The position numbers and the translations under genes were made by a program. A stretch of DNA of 64,000 nucleotides from Dyella sp. C11 (GTDB taxonomy: Bacteria; Pseudomonadota; Gammaproteobacteria; Xanthomonadales; Rhodanobacteraceae): positions 54,276 to 118,275 of the forward strand of contig NZ_QAVX01000004.1 of the NCBI RefSeq assembly GCF_003121485.1, read 5' to 3'. Below, piece after piece: positions 17,911-26,176 of this stretch (the first letter of the stretch is position 1; each line of letters begins with the position of its first letter). Under the pieces are notes generated by a model. That model ran no database searches and had not been told where the DNA came from. It was given only the letters and a program-made list of their open reading frames with translations.

Positions 17911-18000
17911 GTACGTTCTCGCCGGGATGACTGTGAGGGATAGGGATGTCTTTGCCCGGATGGGAGTGCGGGATAGAAACGTTACCGCAAGCACCCGACC
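17876..18000 (+). repeat. degenerate ~32-base tandem repeats after copy A
   Basis: The unit beginning CGGGAATGACGGTGAGGGAT (17887) is followed by decayed versions CGGGATGACTGTGAGGGAT and CGGATGGGAGTGCGGGAT at about 32-base steps. Similar decayed units follow copy B near 45010-45090. In translation they give the familiar 'IPAFAGMT' type of spurious peptide. Confidence 0.65.
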
Positions 18001-18018
18001 TTTATCCCCTTTTTGGGA

Positions 18019-18053
18019 CTCACCCCAACCCTCTCCCCGGAGGGGAGAGGGAG
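18019..18053. repeat. CCCTCTCCCC palindrome near the parB 3' end
   Basis: CTCACCCCAACCCTCTCCCC followed by GGAGGGGAGAGGG forms a strong hairpin. Read on the minus strand it follows the parB stop after a TTTCTTTTTTTCTC stretch, so it may shape the end of the parAB transcript. Confidence 0.7.
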
Positions 18054-18067
18054 AAAAAAAGAAACGC

Positions 18068-18940
18068 TTAGCGAATCTTCCCCAAAATCCCATCCAGCTC
18101 ATCATTGCTGTGATAGTGGATCACCAGCTTCCCCTTCCCACCGCGCCCCTGCGCCACTTCAACACGCGTGGCAAGGCGCTCGCCCAGCTCGCGCTCCAGC
18201 GCATCGACATTGGGGTCACGCGAGGGCGTGCTCTTGGCCTTGCCCTTGGGTTCGGTCTGCGCGCGGCGGGCCGCTTCTTCCAGCTCGCGCACGCTCCAGC
18301 CGTTGCGCGACGCTTCCAGCGCCAGGCCTTCGGCCATGCTTTCCGGCAGCGTGATCAGGCAGCGTGCGTGGCCCATCTCCAGCTTGCCTTCATCGAGCAG
18401 GCGCTTGATGGAAACCGGGAGTTCGGTAAGGCGCAGCAGGTTGGATACGGAGGCGCGCGAACGGCCCACCGCATCGGCAGCCTGCTGATGGGTAAGGGAG
18501 AAATCATCGATCAGCCGCTTGAGCGCATCGGCCTCTTCCAGCGGGGTAAGGTCCTGGCGCTGGATGTTCTCGATCAGCGCCATGGCCGGCACGGCCACTT
18601 CCGGCACGTCCTTCACCAGCACGGGCAGCTCCGAAAGCTGCGCACGTTGCGCGGCGCGCCAGCGGCGCTCGCCGGCGATCAGCTCGAACTGGTTCTTGCC
18701 GATCTCGCGCACCACCACGGGCTGGATAAGCCCCTGCGCGCGAATGGACGCGGCCAGCTCGTCGAGCGCTTCGTCGTTCCAGTGGCGGCGCGGCTGGTAT
18801 TTGCCGGGCTGGATGTGTTGGATCGGCAACGTGCGCAGCTCGCCTTCCTGTTCCAGCACCGAGGGCTTGCCGGGTTCGTCATGCCCGCCCAACAGCACGT
18901 CGAGCCCACGTCCCAGGCCCCGTTTTTTCGCAGCGGACAT
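18068..18940 (-). CDS. parB: chromosome partitioning protein ParB
   Basis: ParB binds parS sites, spreads as a CTP-dependent clamp and loads SMC. The 290-residue product has the N-terminal CTP/arginine patch ELIAGERRWRAAQRA near residue 90, IENIQRQDLTPLEEA near 125, a helix-turn-helix (THQQAADAVGRSRASVSNLLRL) near 150, and a C-terminal dimerisation domain ending LDGILGKIR. The N-terminal KKRGLGRGLDVLLG is the ParA-interacting peptide. It starts two bases after the parA stop. Two perfect parS-like palindromes are in recF, about 41 kb away. Confidence 0.96.
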   Translation of the reverse strand: MSAAKKRGLGRGLDVLLGGHDEPGKPSVLEQEGELRTLPIQHIQPGKYQPRRHWNDEALDELAASIRAQGLIQPVVVREIGKNQFELIAGERRWRAAQRAQLSELPVLVKDVPEVAVPAMALIENIQRQDLTPLEEADALKRLIDDFSLTHQQAADAVGRSRASVSNLLRLTELPVSIKRLLDEGKLEMGHARCLITLPESMAEGLALEASRNGWSVRELEEAARRAQTEPKGKAKSTPSRDPNVDALERELGERLATRVEVAQGRGGKGKLVIHYHSNDELDGILGKIR

Positions 18941-18942
18941 GC

Positions 18943-19797
18943 TTACTCCTGATGGATGTCGACGACGTCGTCGAGCGTCTCGTCACTCTCGTGCAGCATC
19001 GGCGTGACCACTTCGTTCGCCGCCGGCGCGTTCTGGCCGCGCTCGCGACGGATGATTTCGCCAGCGAGACCGATATAGGCGATGGCGCCACGCGAACTGC
19101 GGTCGTACAGATGGATCGGCTGACCGTGGCTGGGCGCTTCGGCCAGGCGCACGTTGCGCGGAATGATGGAGCGCAGCACCTTGTCGCCGAAATGCGTGGT
19201 GAGCTGCGCGGATACTTCGTTGCCGAGGTTGTTGCGCACGTCGTACATGGTGCGCAGCAGGCCTTCGATTTCCAGCGTGGGATTCAAGCGCTGGCGCACG
19301 GCCTTCACCGTGTCGAGCAGGCTGGAAAGACCTTCCAGCGCGAAATATTCGCACTGCACCGGAATCAGCAGGCCGTTCGCCGCCGCCAGCGCGTTGAGCG
19401 TAAGCAGGTGCAGCGACGGCGGACAATCGATGAGGATGGTGTCGTAACGGTCGGCGACCTTGGCCAGCGCGTCCTTCAGGCGATTTTCGCGGGCGATCGC
19501 GTCCATCAGCTTCAGCTCGGCGGCGGTGAGGTCACCGTTGCCGGGCAGCAGGTCGTAGTGCGCCTCGGTCTTGACGATGGCCTGCTCGATCGGCGCTTCG
19601 TCCAGCAGCACTTCGCAGCCGTTGGGCTTGGCCACACGCTTGTCCACGCCCGACGCCATGGTGGCGTTGCCTTGCGGATCGAGGTCGACGAGCAGCACCT
19701 TGCGCTTGGCCGCGGCCAGCGCAGCAGCGAGATTGACGGCGGTAGTGGTTTTGCCGACGCCGCCCTTCTGGTTGGCGACAGCGATGATGCGGGCCAT
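18943..19797 (-). CDS. parA: chromosome partitioning ATPase ParA
   Basis: ParA is the Walker ATPase that moves ParB-parS complexes. The 284-residue product begins MARIIAVANQKGGVGKTTTA, with the deviant Walker A KGGVGKTT, then DLDPQGNATMASGVD, and Walker B YDTILIDCPPSLHLL. The short N terminus without an extra helix-turn-helix is the chromosomal (Soj) form. The ATG at 19797 is the family start. It lies between rsmG and parB in the common rsmG-parA-parB order, although mnmG is not beside them here. Confidence 0.96.
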   Translation of the reverse strand: MARIIAVANQKGGVGKTTTAVNLAAALAAAKRKVLLVDLDPQGNATMASGVDKRVAKPNGCEVLLDEAPIEQAIVKTEAHYDLLPGNGDLTAAELKLMDAIARENRLKDALAKVADRYDTILIDCPPSLHLLTLNALAAANGLLIPVQCEYFALEGLSSLLDTVKAVRQRLNPTLEIEGLLRTMYDVRNNLGNEVSAQLTTHFGDKVLRSIIPRNVRLAEAPSHGQPIHLYDRSSRGAIAYIGLAGEIIRRERGQNAPAANEVVTPMLHESDETLDDVVDIHQE

Positions 19798-19849
19798 GTG
19801 TCGTCGAGACCGTGAACGAGTGAAAAGAGCGGCTAGATTAGCAGCCTGT

Positions 19850-20485
19850 TCAGACCGCTGTGCGACCCAGCACCACGAGATGGCGCTCGCCGCCCACATC
19901 GGGGACCTGCAGCTCGTGGATGGCGCGAACCTCGAAACCCGCGGGCACGCCCGGCAATTCCTCGTCCGGCTGCCTGCCCTTCATGGCGAGCCAGATGCCG
20001 TCCTTGGTCAAAAGGTGACCACCCCAGGCCAGCATGTCTTCCAGGCTGGCAAAGGCGCGGGCGGTAATGCAGTCGAACTGGCCTTCCACGTCTTCCACGC
20101 GCGATTGCACGGCCCGCACGTTCTCAAGCTTGAGTGAGCGGATGGCTTCGCGCAGGAAGCGGACCTTCTTGCCATTGGAATCCACCAGCAGCACCTGCCG
20201 CTCCGGCGCGACGATGGCCAGCGGAATGCCCGGCAGGCCCGGACCCGTGCCGAGATCGGCCAGCGTCTGGCCCTGCACGTACGGCACGATGGCCAGCGAA
20301 TCGACCAGGTGACGGCTCACCATCTCGACCGGGTCTCGCACGGCAGTGAGGTTGTAGGTGGCGTTCCAGCGCGCCAGCAGGGCCTGATAGTCCAGCAGGC
20401 GATCCACGGCTCCGGCCGGCAACGAAAGCCCGAGCGCGGCGATGCCACGTTCCAGGCGGGTTTGCAGTTCGGCACGGGAGGTCAT
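19850..20485 (-). CDS. rsmG: 16S rRNA (guanine-527-N7)-methyltransferase
   Basis: RsmG methylates N7 of G527 in 16S rRNA with S-adenosylmethionine; loss gives low-level streptomycin resistance. The 211-residue product has the SAM motif TLADLGTGPGLPGIPLAI near residue 67, LVDSNGKKVRFLREA near 95, and ITARAFASLEDML near 134. The NLTAVRDPVEMVSRHLVDSL block is the family signature. The ATG at 20485 matches the usual N terminus; the longer frame enters a repeat. It is 52 bases upstream of parA. Confidence 0.95.
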   Translation of the reverse strand: MTSRAELQTRLERGIAALGLSLPAGAVDRLLDYQALLARWNATYNLTAVRDPVEMVSRHLVDSLAIVPYVQGQTLADLGTGPGLPGIPLAIVAPERQVLLVDSNGKKVRFLREAIRSLKLENVRAVQSRVEDVEGQFDCITARAFASLEDMLAWGGHLLTKDGIWLAMKGRQPDEELPGVPAGFEVRAIHELQVPDVGGERHLVVLGRTAV

Positions 20486-20545
20486 GGAAAGGCCTTGATG
20501 AAACGGGGTCGCAAAGTATCGGGGGCCGCGCCGTCGTGCGCCACC

Positions 20546-20563
20546 TGTGGGAGCGCTCCCACA
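20546..20563. repeat. 18-base perfect palindrome, degenerate REP
   Basis: TGTGGGAGCGCTCCCACA is a perfect palindrome, apparently a REP unit whose hairpin arms have collapsed to a GAGCGCTC core. It lies between the SPFH gene terminator and rsmG. Confidence 0.7.
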
Positions 20564-20580
20564 AAAGAAGCCATGTGGCA

Positions 20581-20607
20581 AAAGAAAAGCCCGCCGAGGC
20601 GGGCTTC
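20581..20607 (-). terminator. rho-independent terminator of the SPFH gene
   Basis: Read on the minus strand, AGCCCGCC pairs with GGCGGGCT around a short loop, followed by TTTTCTTTT. Confidence 0.88.
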
Positions 20608-20673
20608 AAGGATTTCCCCTGTGGCGGGTGCTCTTGGCCACCTTCGCCAGGGCCTGTCCGGCAACACTCCGGA

Positions 20674-21132
20674 TCAGGCAAATTCCAGTTCCACGCGGGT
20701 GACCATCATGCCGCGCTCGCGCAGCGCGCCGTTCATGCTCTGCTTGAGACGCGAGCCCAGGTCGCGACGATCCGCGCTGAAGGCTTCCGGCTCCTGGCGC
20801 AGCGCGGCCAGGGCGCCACCACGGATCAGCTGGTCGGCCTGGTCGATCACCGAATCGGCGCGCTCGGGCTCCAGCACCTGCCAGTAGACCGTGCCGCGCA
20901 CGTCGTGGGCGTTGGCCAGCGGCTCCTCGAAGCGCAGCACCTGGCCGCCGAGGTTGATGCGATGCTCCACGCGGTCGATCAGCGGGAGGGCCATGTGGGT
21001 ACCTGGCTGCAGAAGGCGATACGGCTTGCCGCGGCGATAGAGGCTATGCACCTGGTCGGCCGGTACGCGCTTGATCGCCGTGGCAAACGTGGCGATCAAG
21101 GCCAGGACAACGAGAGTTATCAGGGCATTCAT
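20674..21132 (-). CDS. small SPFH/band-7-like membrane protein
   Basis: This 152-residue protein has a single N-terminal transmembrane helix (ALITLVVLALIATFATAIK) and then a short SPFH-like domain. The stretch VPADQVHSLYRRGKPYRLLQPGTHMALPLID matches the start of band-7 proteins in part, where a V/I-P-x-G-x3-VVxRxG element opens the domain. VYWQVLEPERADSVIDQADQLI resembles the central strand and helix. It stops before the usual C-terminal coiled coil, so it is a minimal version. Function is unknown. It is a single gene with its own terminator and an AT-rich promoter region. Confidence 0.6.
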   Translation of the reverse strand: MNALITLVVLALIATFATAIKRVPADQVHSLYRRGKPYRLLQPGTHMALPLIDRVEHRINLGGQVLRFEEPLANAHDVRGTVYWQVLEPERADSVIDQADQLIRGGALAALRQEPEAFSADRRDLGSRLKQSMNGALRERGMMVTRVELEFA

Positions 21133-21420
21133 AATAGTGAATACAACGAGTTATGTGGTTTTTCTTCGCTAAAGCTGTAGGTAGATAGTACAGCCTGTTG
21201 CGCCCCTTTAGATTAATCCTTATTTAACGACATCCTGTCGCATCCTTACAACCCCGCTTTCGCGGTAAGCCTTTGATTTTGAGAACCCTGCTACACATGG
21301 CATGGTCATGCATCGATCGGGCCAGTTGCGCAAAAACTCAGCAAATCCATCCGATGAAGTTTTAACGACCGCGCTGGTCACTTCTTGAGCAACCAGGACC
21401 GCGGGCGCTCCGGCAGGCAT
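21133..21420. promoter_or_regulatory. AT-rich intergenic region upstream of the SPFH gene
   Basis: This stretch is less GC-rich than the flanks and holds no convincing gene. A 70-codon frame on the minus strand (21220-21432) ends against the pirin terminator and has no recognisable motif. GGATTAATC-like and TTATTTAAC words near 21215-21228 could belong to promoters, but no pair is clear. Confidence 0.35.
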
Positions 21421-21456
21421 AAAAAAAGTCACCCGGCCGGAGCCTGGTGACTTTTT
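21421..21456. terminator. bidirectional terminator downstream of pirin
   Basis: AAAAAGTCACC pairs perfectly with GGTGACTTTTT around a CGGCCGGAGCCT-type loop, flanked by A and T runs. It serves pirin on the minus strand. Confidence 0.92.
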
Positions 21457-21488
21457 GTTCCAGGAGCCGCGGAGTCGCGGCAGCCGCG

Positions 21489-22322
21489 TCAGAACTTGCC
21501 GGCGCGGAAGTCGGCAATGGCCTGGTGGATTTCGTCCGGCGTGTTCATCACGAACGGTCCATAGCGCGTCACCGGCTCATTGAGCGGATGGCCGGCCACC
21601 AGCAACACGCGCGCCGCGGTGTCGCGGCCAGCGATGCGCAGTTCACCGCTGCGGGTGAGCACGGCCAGATCGCTGCGGGCCAGCGGCTGCCCCGCCACCT
21701 CCGCATCCTTGCCGTCGAACACGTAGGCGAAGCCGGCGTGGCCTTCGGGCAACGGAATGGTGACGGATGCACCCGGCTGCACCGAGACGTCGAGGTAGAT
21801 CGGCTGCGTGACGATTTCCGCCACCGGGCCAGTGACGCCGTTGAACTCACCGGCGATCACTTTCACTTCCACGCCTTCCGCCGGACGCGTGACCGGAATG
21901 CGCTCCGGACCGATGTCCTGGTAGCGCGGCGCGATCATCTTGTCCTTCGAGGGCAGGTTCACCCACAACTGGAAGCCCCACATCAGGCCATCTTCCTGCT
22001 CGGGCATTTCCGAGTGCAGGATGCCGCGGCCCGCGGTCATCCATTGCACGCTGCCCGGCACGAGATCGCCGCGGTTGCCGTGGTTGTCGTGGTGCTTCAT
22101 GTGACCCGCGAGCATGTAGGTGACGGTTTCGAAGCCGCGATGCGGATGCTCTGGGAAGCCGGCGATGTAATCACCGGCCTGGTCGGAACGAAATTCGTCC
22201 AGCAGCAGGAACGGGTCAAGCATGTCGAGGCCAGGCTGGCCAATGACGCGCTTGAGCTTCACGCCCGCACCATCGGACGTGTCGATGCCGCGGATGCGGC
22301 GAACAATGCTGCGCTCGGTCAT
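21489..22322 (-). CDS. pirin family protein
   Basis: Pirins are two-domain cupins with an iron centre; some bacterial members act as quercetin dioxygenases or redox sensors. The 277-residue product has the metal-site blocks FPEHPHRGFETVTYMLAG and HHDNHGNRGDLVPG near residues 58-90, and SVQWMTAGRGILHSEMP near 92-108, supplying the three His and one Glu ligands. The second cupin covers residues about 150-260. The ATG at 22322 is preceded by GGGAGA. It is a single gene. Confidence 0.93.
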   Translation of the reverse strand: MTERSIVRRIRGIDTSDGAGVKLKRVIGQPGLDMLDPFLLLDEFRSDQAGDYIAGFPEHPHRGFETVTYMLAGHMKHHDNHGNRGDLVPGSVQWMTAGRGILHSEMPEQEDGLMWGFQLWVNLPSKDKMIAPRYQDIGPERIPVTRPAEGVEVKVIAGEFNGVTGPVAEIVTQPIYLDVSVQPGASVTIPLPEGHAGFAYVFDGKDAEVAGQPLARSDLAVLTRSGELRIAGRDTAARVLLVAGHPLNEPVTRYGPFVMNTPDEIHQAIADFRAGKF

Positions 22323-22474
22323 GGCTGTCTCCCATAAGTGGATGCCCACCATGATGGCGCCGCATCCGCCGTTGCCCAAGACGGGCAAACGGGAACGGAT
22401 TGTTCGCTTGAAGCGAGCAGTGAGGGAGAGCGCGCGAAGGCACGCTTCCCGCTTCTCAGCGACTCACTGCGCCT

Positions 22475-23152
22475 TCAATGCACCCAGTGCCCGCTGCGCT
22501 GGCGCGGCGGCGCCTCGTGCGGTTCCTTGTCTTCGGCGGGCCGCACGGCAGCCTCGATTTCCGCTTCGGACACGGGATGTTCGTTCCAGTACAGGTTCAC
22601 GGCATTGAGCACGCCGGGCACCTGCGTAAGGCATTCGTCGTATTCGTCTTCGCTCAACTTCTCGAATTCGGCATCCGCACTGAGGATGCCTTCGTCCACC
22701 GCCAGCGCCATCACCGGGCCGAGCAGTTCCATCAATTGCGGATCGTCGGCGAGCCGCTTTTCCCACAGGCCCGCGCGCAGGTCGATGCCGCGGCTGAAAC
22801 CTTCGCACCAGCCCGCGGCGGAAAGCACCGGGCCGGTTTCGGTATCCACTTCGCCCAGGATCGGCTCGTAGGCGTCCACATCCAGTTCGACGCGGATGGA
22901 ATCATTGAGCTTGGCCAGCAGTGCCAGCACGCGATTGCCTTCGGTTTCGTCGGTGAAAGGCTCGTGCAGCACTTCGGGCAGCCACTCTTCCGGCAATACC
23001 TGCGTGGGGCCCACCGTCACTGCGGAGAGCAACCCGTGCACGCCGTCGAGCAGCAGGTCGCCCTCGCCGACATGGCCACGCAGATATTGGTCCAGTTCCT
23101 CGAGCTCGTCGTCGCCTAGCGAACTGGGCCATTCGGTTTTTGGTGTATTCAT
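22475..23152 (-). CDS. UPF0149 (YecA/YgfB) family protein
   Basis: This 225-residue acidic protein has the UPF0149 features LDQYLRGHVGEGDLLLDGVHGLLSA near residue 20 and AAGWCEGFSRGIDLRAGLW near 115, with YLLWNEHP-like VNLYWNEHP near 190. The family is all-helical and includes YgfB, a regulator of alpR in Pseudomonas, and YecA, which carries a SEC-C zinc domain. No zinc domain is present here, so it is the short form. The ATG at 23152 lies 31 bases after the xthA stop, and the genes are likely co-transcribed. Confidence 0.8.
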   Translation of the reverse strand: MNTPKTEWPSSLGDDELEELDQYLRGHVGEGDLLLDGVHGLLSAVTVGPTQVLPEEWLPEVLHEPFTDETEGNRVLALLAKLNDSIRVELDVDAYEPILGEVDTETGPVLSAAGWCEGFSRGIDLRAGLWEKRLADDPQLMELLGPVMALAVDEGILSADAEFEKLSEDEYDECLTQVPGVLNAVNLYWNEHPVSEAEIEAAVRPAEDKEPHEAPPRQRSGHWVH

Positions 23153-23183
23153 CAGCTGCCTGTTGTGCGGTGTTGCTTGTTGC

Positions 23184-23963
23184 TTAGATATCCAGATCAA
23201 TCGTTACCGGCGTGTGATCGGACGGGCGTTCCCACGTTCGCGGTGTGCGATCGATACCCGCCGTTTTCGCCGCGGATTTCAATGCATCGCTGATCAGGAT
23301 CAGGTCGATGCGCAAACCCATGTTGCGCCGGAACGCGGCCTGACGATAGTCCCACCAGCTGAAGTGTTCGCCCGCCTGCTCGAACAGTCGAAAGCTGTCG
23401 TGCAGGCCCAGATCGGTGATGTGCTTGAGCGCCTCGCGCTCCGGCGGCGAGCACAAAATATCCTCGCCCCAGGCGACGGGGTCGTACACGTCACGGTCGT
23501 CCGGCGCGATGTTGAAATCGCCCAGCACCACCAGCTTGGGATGGCGCTGCATCTCACCGGCGAGGAACTCGCGCATCTTGGCCAGCCAGTCGAGCTTGTA
23601 CGCGTATTTTTCATCGCCCACGGCCTTGCCGTTGACCACGTACAGATCCACTACGCGCACGCCGCCTATGGTGGCGGCCAGGATGCGTCGCTGCGGATCG
23701 TCCAGGTTGGGGATGTCCGTGACGACATCCTCGAACTCGCCCTTGAGATCCGCACGCGCCAGGATGGCCACGCCGTTATAGGTCTTCTGGCCCGAAAAAA
23801 TGGCGCGATAGCCAGCAGCGGCCAGTTCATCCACCGGAAACTTGGCATCTTCGAGCTTGGTTTCCTGCAACGCGACCACGTCGGGTTTCGCGTCAGCCAG
23901 CCACTCGGTGAGGTGCGGCAGGCGCACCTTCAGCGAGTTCACATTCCATGAGGCGATTTTCAT
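23184..23963 (-). CDS. xthA: exodeoxyribonuclease III
   Basis: XthA is an AP endonuclease and 3'-5' exonuclease of base excision repair. The 259-residue product has all EEP-fold landmarks: IASWNVNSLKVRLP at the start, LQETKLED with the catalytic Glu, VVLGDFNIAPDDRDVYDP, and SDHTPVTIDLDI at the end with the catalytic Asp-His pair. The length is typical of E. coli-type ExoIII. It precedes the UPF0149 gene in a probable two-gene operon. Confidence 0.95.
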   Translation of the reverse strand: MKIASWNVNSLKVRLPHLTEWLADAKPDVVALQETKLEDAKFPVDELAAAGYRAIFSGQKTYNGVAILARADLKGEFEDVVTDIPNLDDPQRRILAATIGGVRVVDLYVVNGKAVGDEKYAYKLDWLAKMREFLAGEMQRHPKLVVLGDFNIAPDDRDVYDPVAWGEDILCSPPEREALKHITDLGLHDSFRLFEQAGEHFSWWDYRQAAFRRNMGLRIDLILISDALKSAAKTAGIDRTPRTWERPSDHTPVTIDLDI

Positions 23964-24022
23964 GGGCGCATTGTAAGCGATGAGCGAAGTGACGCCGCCG
24001 CCCGTGAGCGGCGGCGAGGTGG

Positions 24023-26065
24023 TCAGGCCAGGCCGTGGCTCTTCAGCAAGGCTTCCGGCTCCGGCGCACGGCCGCGGAACGCCATGAAGCTTTCGATGGC
24101 GGGGCGGCTGGCACCGACGGCGAGGATTTCCTTGCGGAAGCGGTCACCGGTGGCACGGTCGATTACGCCGTTCGCTTCGAATTCGCCGAATGCATCGGCA
24201 CTGAGCAGCTCGGCCCACAGGTAGCTGTAGTAACCCGCCGCATAGCCGCCAGCGAAGATGTGCGAGAACGCGTGCGGAAAACGCTGCCATGCCGGCGGAT
24301 GCAGCACAGCCACTTCGTGGCGCACGCCTTCGAGCACTTCCATGGTGCGTGCGCCCTTGGCGGGGTCGTATTCCAAGTGCAGGCGGAAATCGAACATGCC
24401 GAATTCCAGCTGGCGCACCAGGAACAGGCCGGCGTGAAAATGCCGCGCTGCCAGCATGCGTTCGAACAGTTCGTCCGGCAGGCGTTCGCCGGTTTCGTAG
24501 TGGCGCGCGAAAAGATCCAGCGCTTCGCGGTTCCAGCCGAAGTTCTCCATGAACTGGCTGGGCAGTTCCACGGCATCCCATTCCACGCCGTCGATGCCGC
24601 CGATGGACGGCAGCGCGATTTCGGTCAGCAGGTGATGCAGGCCGTGGCCGAATTCGTGGAAGAGCGTGAGCACGTCGTCATGCGTGAGCAGCGCGGGACG
24701 GCCTTCGGTGGGCGGCGCGAAGTTGCAGGTGAGGAAAGCCACCGGCAGCTGTTCGTTCCCGCCATCGCGGAAGCGGGCGCGGCATACGTCCATCCACGCG
24801 CCGCCGCGCTTGCCGTTGCGTGCATAGAGATCGACATAGGCACCGGCGAACACGCGACCGTCGGCATCGCGCACGTCGTAGTAGCGGACATCCGGATGCC
24901 AGGTGTCGACATCATCGCGTGCGCTCAACGAAATGCCATACAGGCGCTGCGTAAGGCCGAACAGGCCGTCCATCACGGCGGGCAACGGGAAGTAAGGCTT
25001 GAGCTGTTCTTCATCGAGGTCGTACTGCTGCTGGCGCAGCTTTTCCGACGCATAGCCGACGTCCCACGATTCGAGGTTGTCGAGCTTGAGTTCGTTGGTG
25101 GCGAATTCGCGCAGGTGCTTGAGTTCCTCGCGAGCCACCGGTTTGGCGCGGGTGGCCAGATCGTGCAGGAACGCCATCACTTCATCCGGCGTGCCTGCCA
25201 TCTTGGTGGCGAGCGATTCTTCGGCCGCGTTGCTGAAGCCCAGCAGGCGCGCGGCTTCGTAGCGCAGCGCCATGATGCGTTCGATGCGTTCGCTGTTGTC
25301 GTACTTGCCGGCCTGCGGGCCCTGGTCCGACGCACGCGTCTGATAGGCCCAGTACACGCGCTCGCGCAGGCCTCGGTTGTCGGCGTAGGTAAGCACGGCC
25401 TGCACGCTGGGCTGCTTGAGCGTGACGAGATAGCCGTCGAGGTTCTGTTCCTTGGCGTACTGGCGCAACACGGCGCGGCCGGACTCGGGAATGCCGGCAA
25501 GATCGCGTTCGTCGGTGATGTGCTCGTGCCACGCGTCGGTCGCGTCGAGCACCGCGTTGGAGAATTCCGTGGAAAGGCGGCTCAACTCCACGCCGATCTC
25601 GCGATAGCGCGAACGTGCGGGCTCTTCCAGCGCAACACCGGAGAGCTTGAAGTCGCGCAGCGCGTGTTCCACCAGCGCGCGCTCGGGACGCGGCAGGCTG
25701 GCGAAGTCGGGCGCATCCGCCAGCGCCTGCACGGCCTGATAGAGATCGCGGTTCTGGCCCACTTCAATGGCGTGCTCGGTGAGCTTTTCTTCCGCGGGTC
25801 CATAGACCTCGCGCAGCGCTTCGCTGTCCGCCACGGAGTGCAGGTGACCCACCGGTGCCCAGGCGCGTGCCAGGCGCTGCTCGAGGCGTTCCTGGGTGAG
25901 CATGACGCTGGCGAAATCGTGCGGTGCGCCCGGCTGGGTCAGCGCCTCGATGCCGGCGCGGTAATCGGCCAGCAGGGTATCGATGGCGGGCGTGACGTGT
26001 TCGGGGCGGATCTGCGAAAACGCCGGCAGGGTGTCGTCGGCGAGCAGCGGATTGGTCTGTTCCAT
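24023..26065 (-). CDS. prlC: oligopeptidase A (M3 zinc metallopeptidase)
   Basis: PrlC degrades short peptides in the cytoplasm, including cleaved signal peptides. The 680-residue product has the M3 zinc motif TLFHEFGHGLHHLL near residue 465 with the third ligand Glu downstream, and the family block FLTCNFAPPTEGRPALLTHDD before it (cited in part). The N terminus is all-helical as expected. The ATG at 26065 gives the family start EQTNPLL. It is divergent from the patatin gene with 111 bases between the starts. Confidence 0.95.
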   Translation of the reverse strand: MEQTNPLLADDTLPAFSQIRPEHVTPAIDTLLADYRAGIEALTQPGAPHDFASVMLTQERLEQRLARAWAPVGHLHSVADSEALREVYGPAEEKLTEHAIEVGQNRDLYQAVQALADAPDFASLPRPERALVEHALRDFKLSGVALEEPARSRYREIGVELSRLSTEFSNAVLDATDAWHEHITDERDLAGIPESGRAVLRQYAKEQNLDGYLVTLKQPSVQAVLTYADNRGLRERVYWAYQTRASDQGPQAGKYDNSERIERIMALRYEAARLLGFSNAAEESLATKMAGTPDEVMAFLHDLATRAKPVAREELKHLREFATNELKLDNLESWDVGYASEKLRQQQYDLDEEQLKPYFPLPAVMDGLFGLTQRLYGISLSARDDVDTWHPDVRYYDVRDADGRVFAGAYVDLYARNGKRGGAWMDVCRARFRDGGNEQLPVAFLTCNFAPPTEGRPALLTHDDVLTLFHEFGHGLHHLLTEIALPSIGGIDGVEWDAVELPSQFMENFGWNREALDLFARHYETGERLPDELFERMLAARHFHAGLFLVRQLEFGMFDFRLHLEYDPAKGARTMEVLEGVRHEVAVLHPPAWQRFPHAFSHIFAGGYAAGYYSYLWAELLSADAFGEFEANGVIDRATGDRFRKEILAVGASRPAIESFMAFRGRAPEPEALLKSHGLA

Positions 26066-26176
26066 GGTGTCTCCTGAATGCCCCGTCAGCGTGGCGACCC
26101 GATGGGTCGAAATCAAGCCGCCGTCACAGCAGTTTCATCACGAATTGTCACAACCCCATGCGTACCATGCCGCGCC

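Noticed and set aside
17327-18952. 541-codon plus-strand frame
   Set aside because: It runs through repeats, the multi-hairpin element and the antisense of parB. The peptide contains the IPAFAGMT-type repeat translation and no domain.
21220-21432. 70-codon minus frame before the pirin terminator
   Set aside because: No ribosome binding site, no motif, and it runs into the terminator stem. It could be real, but nothing supports it.
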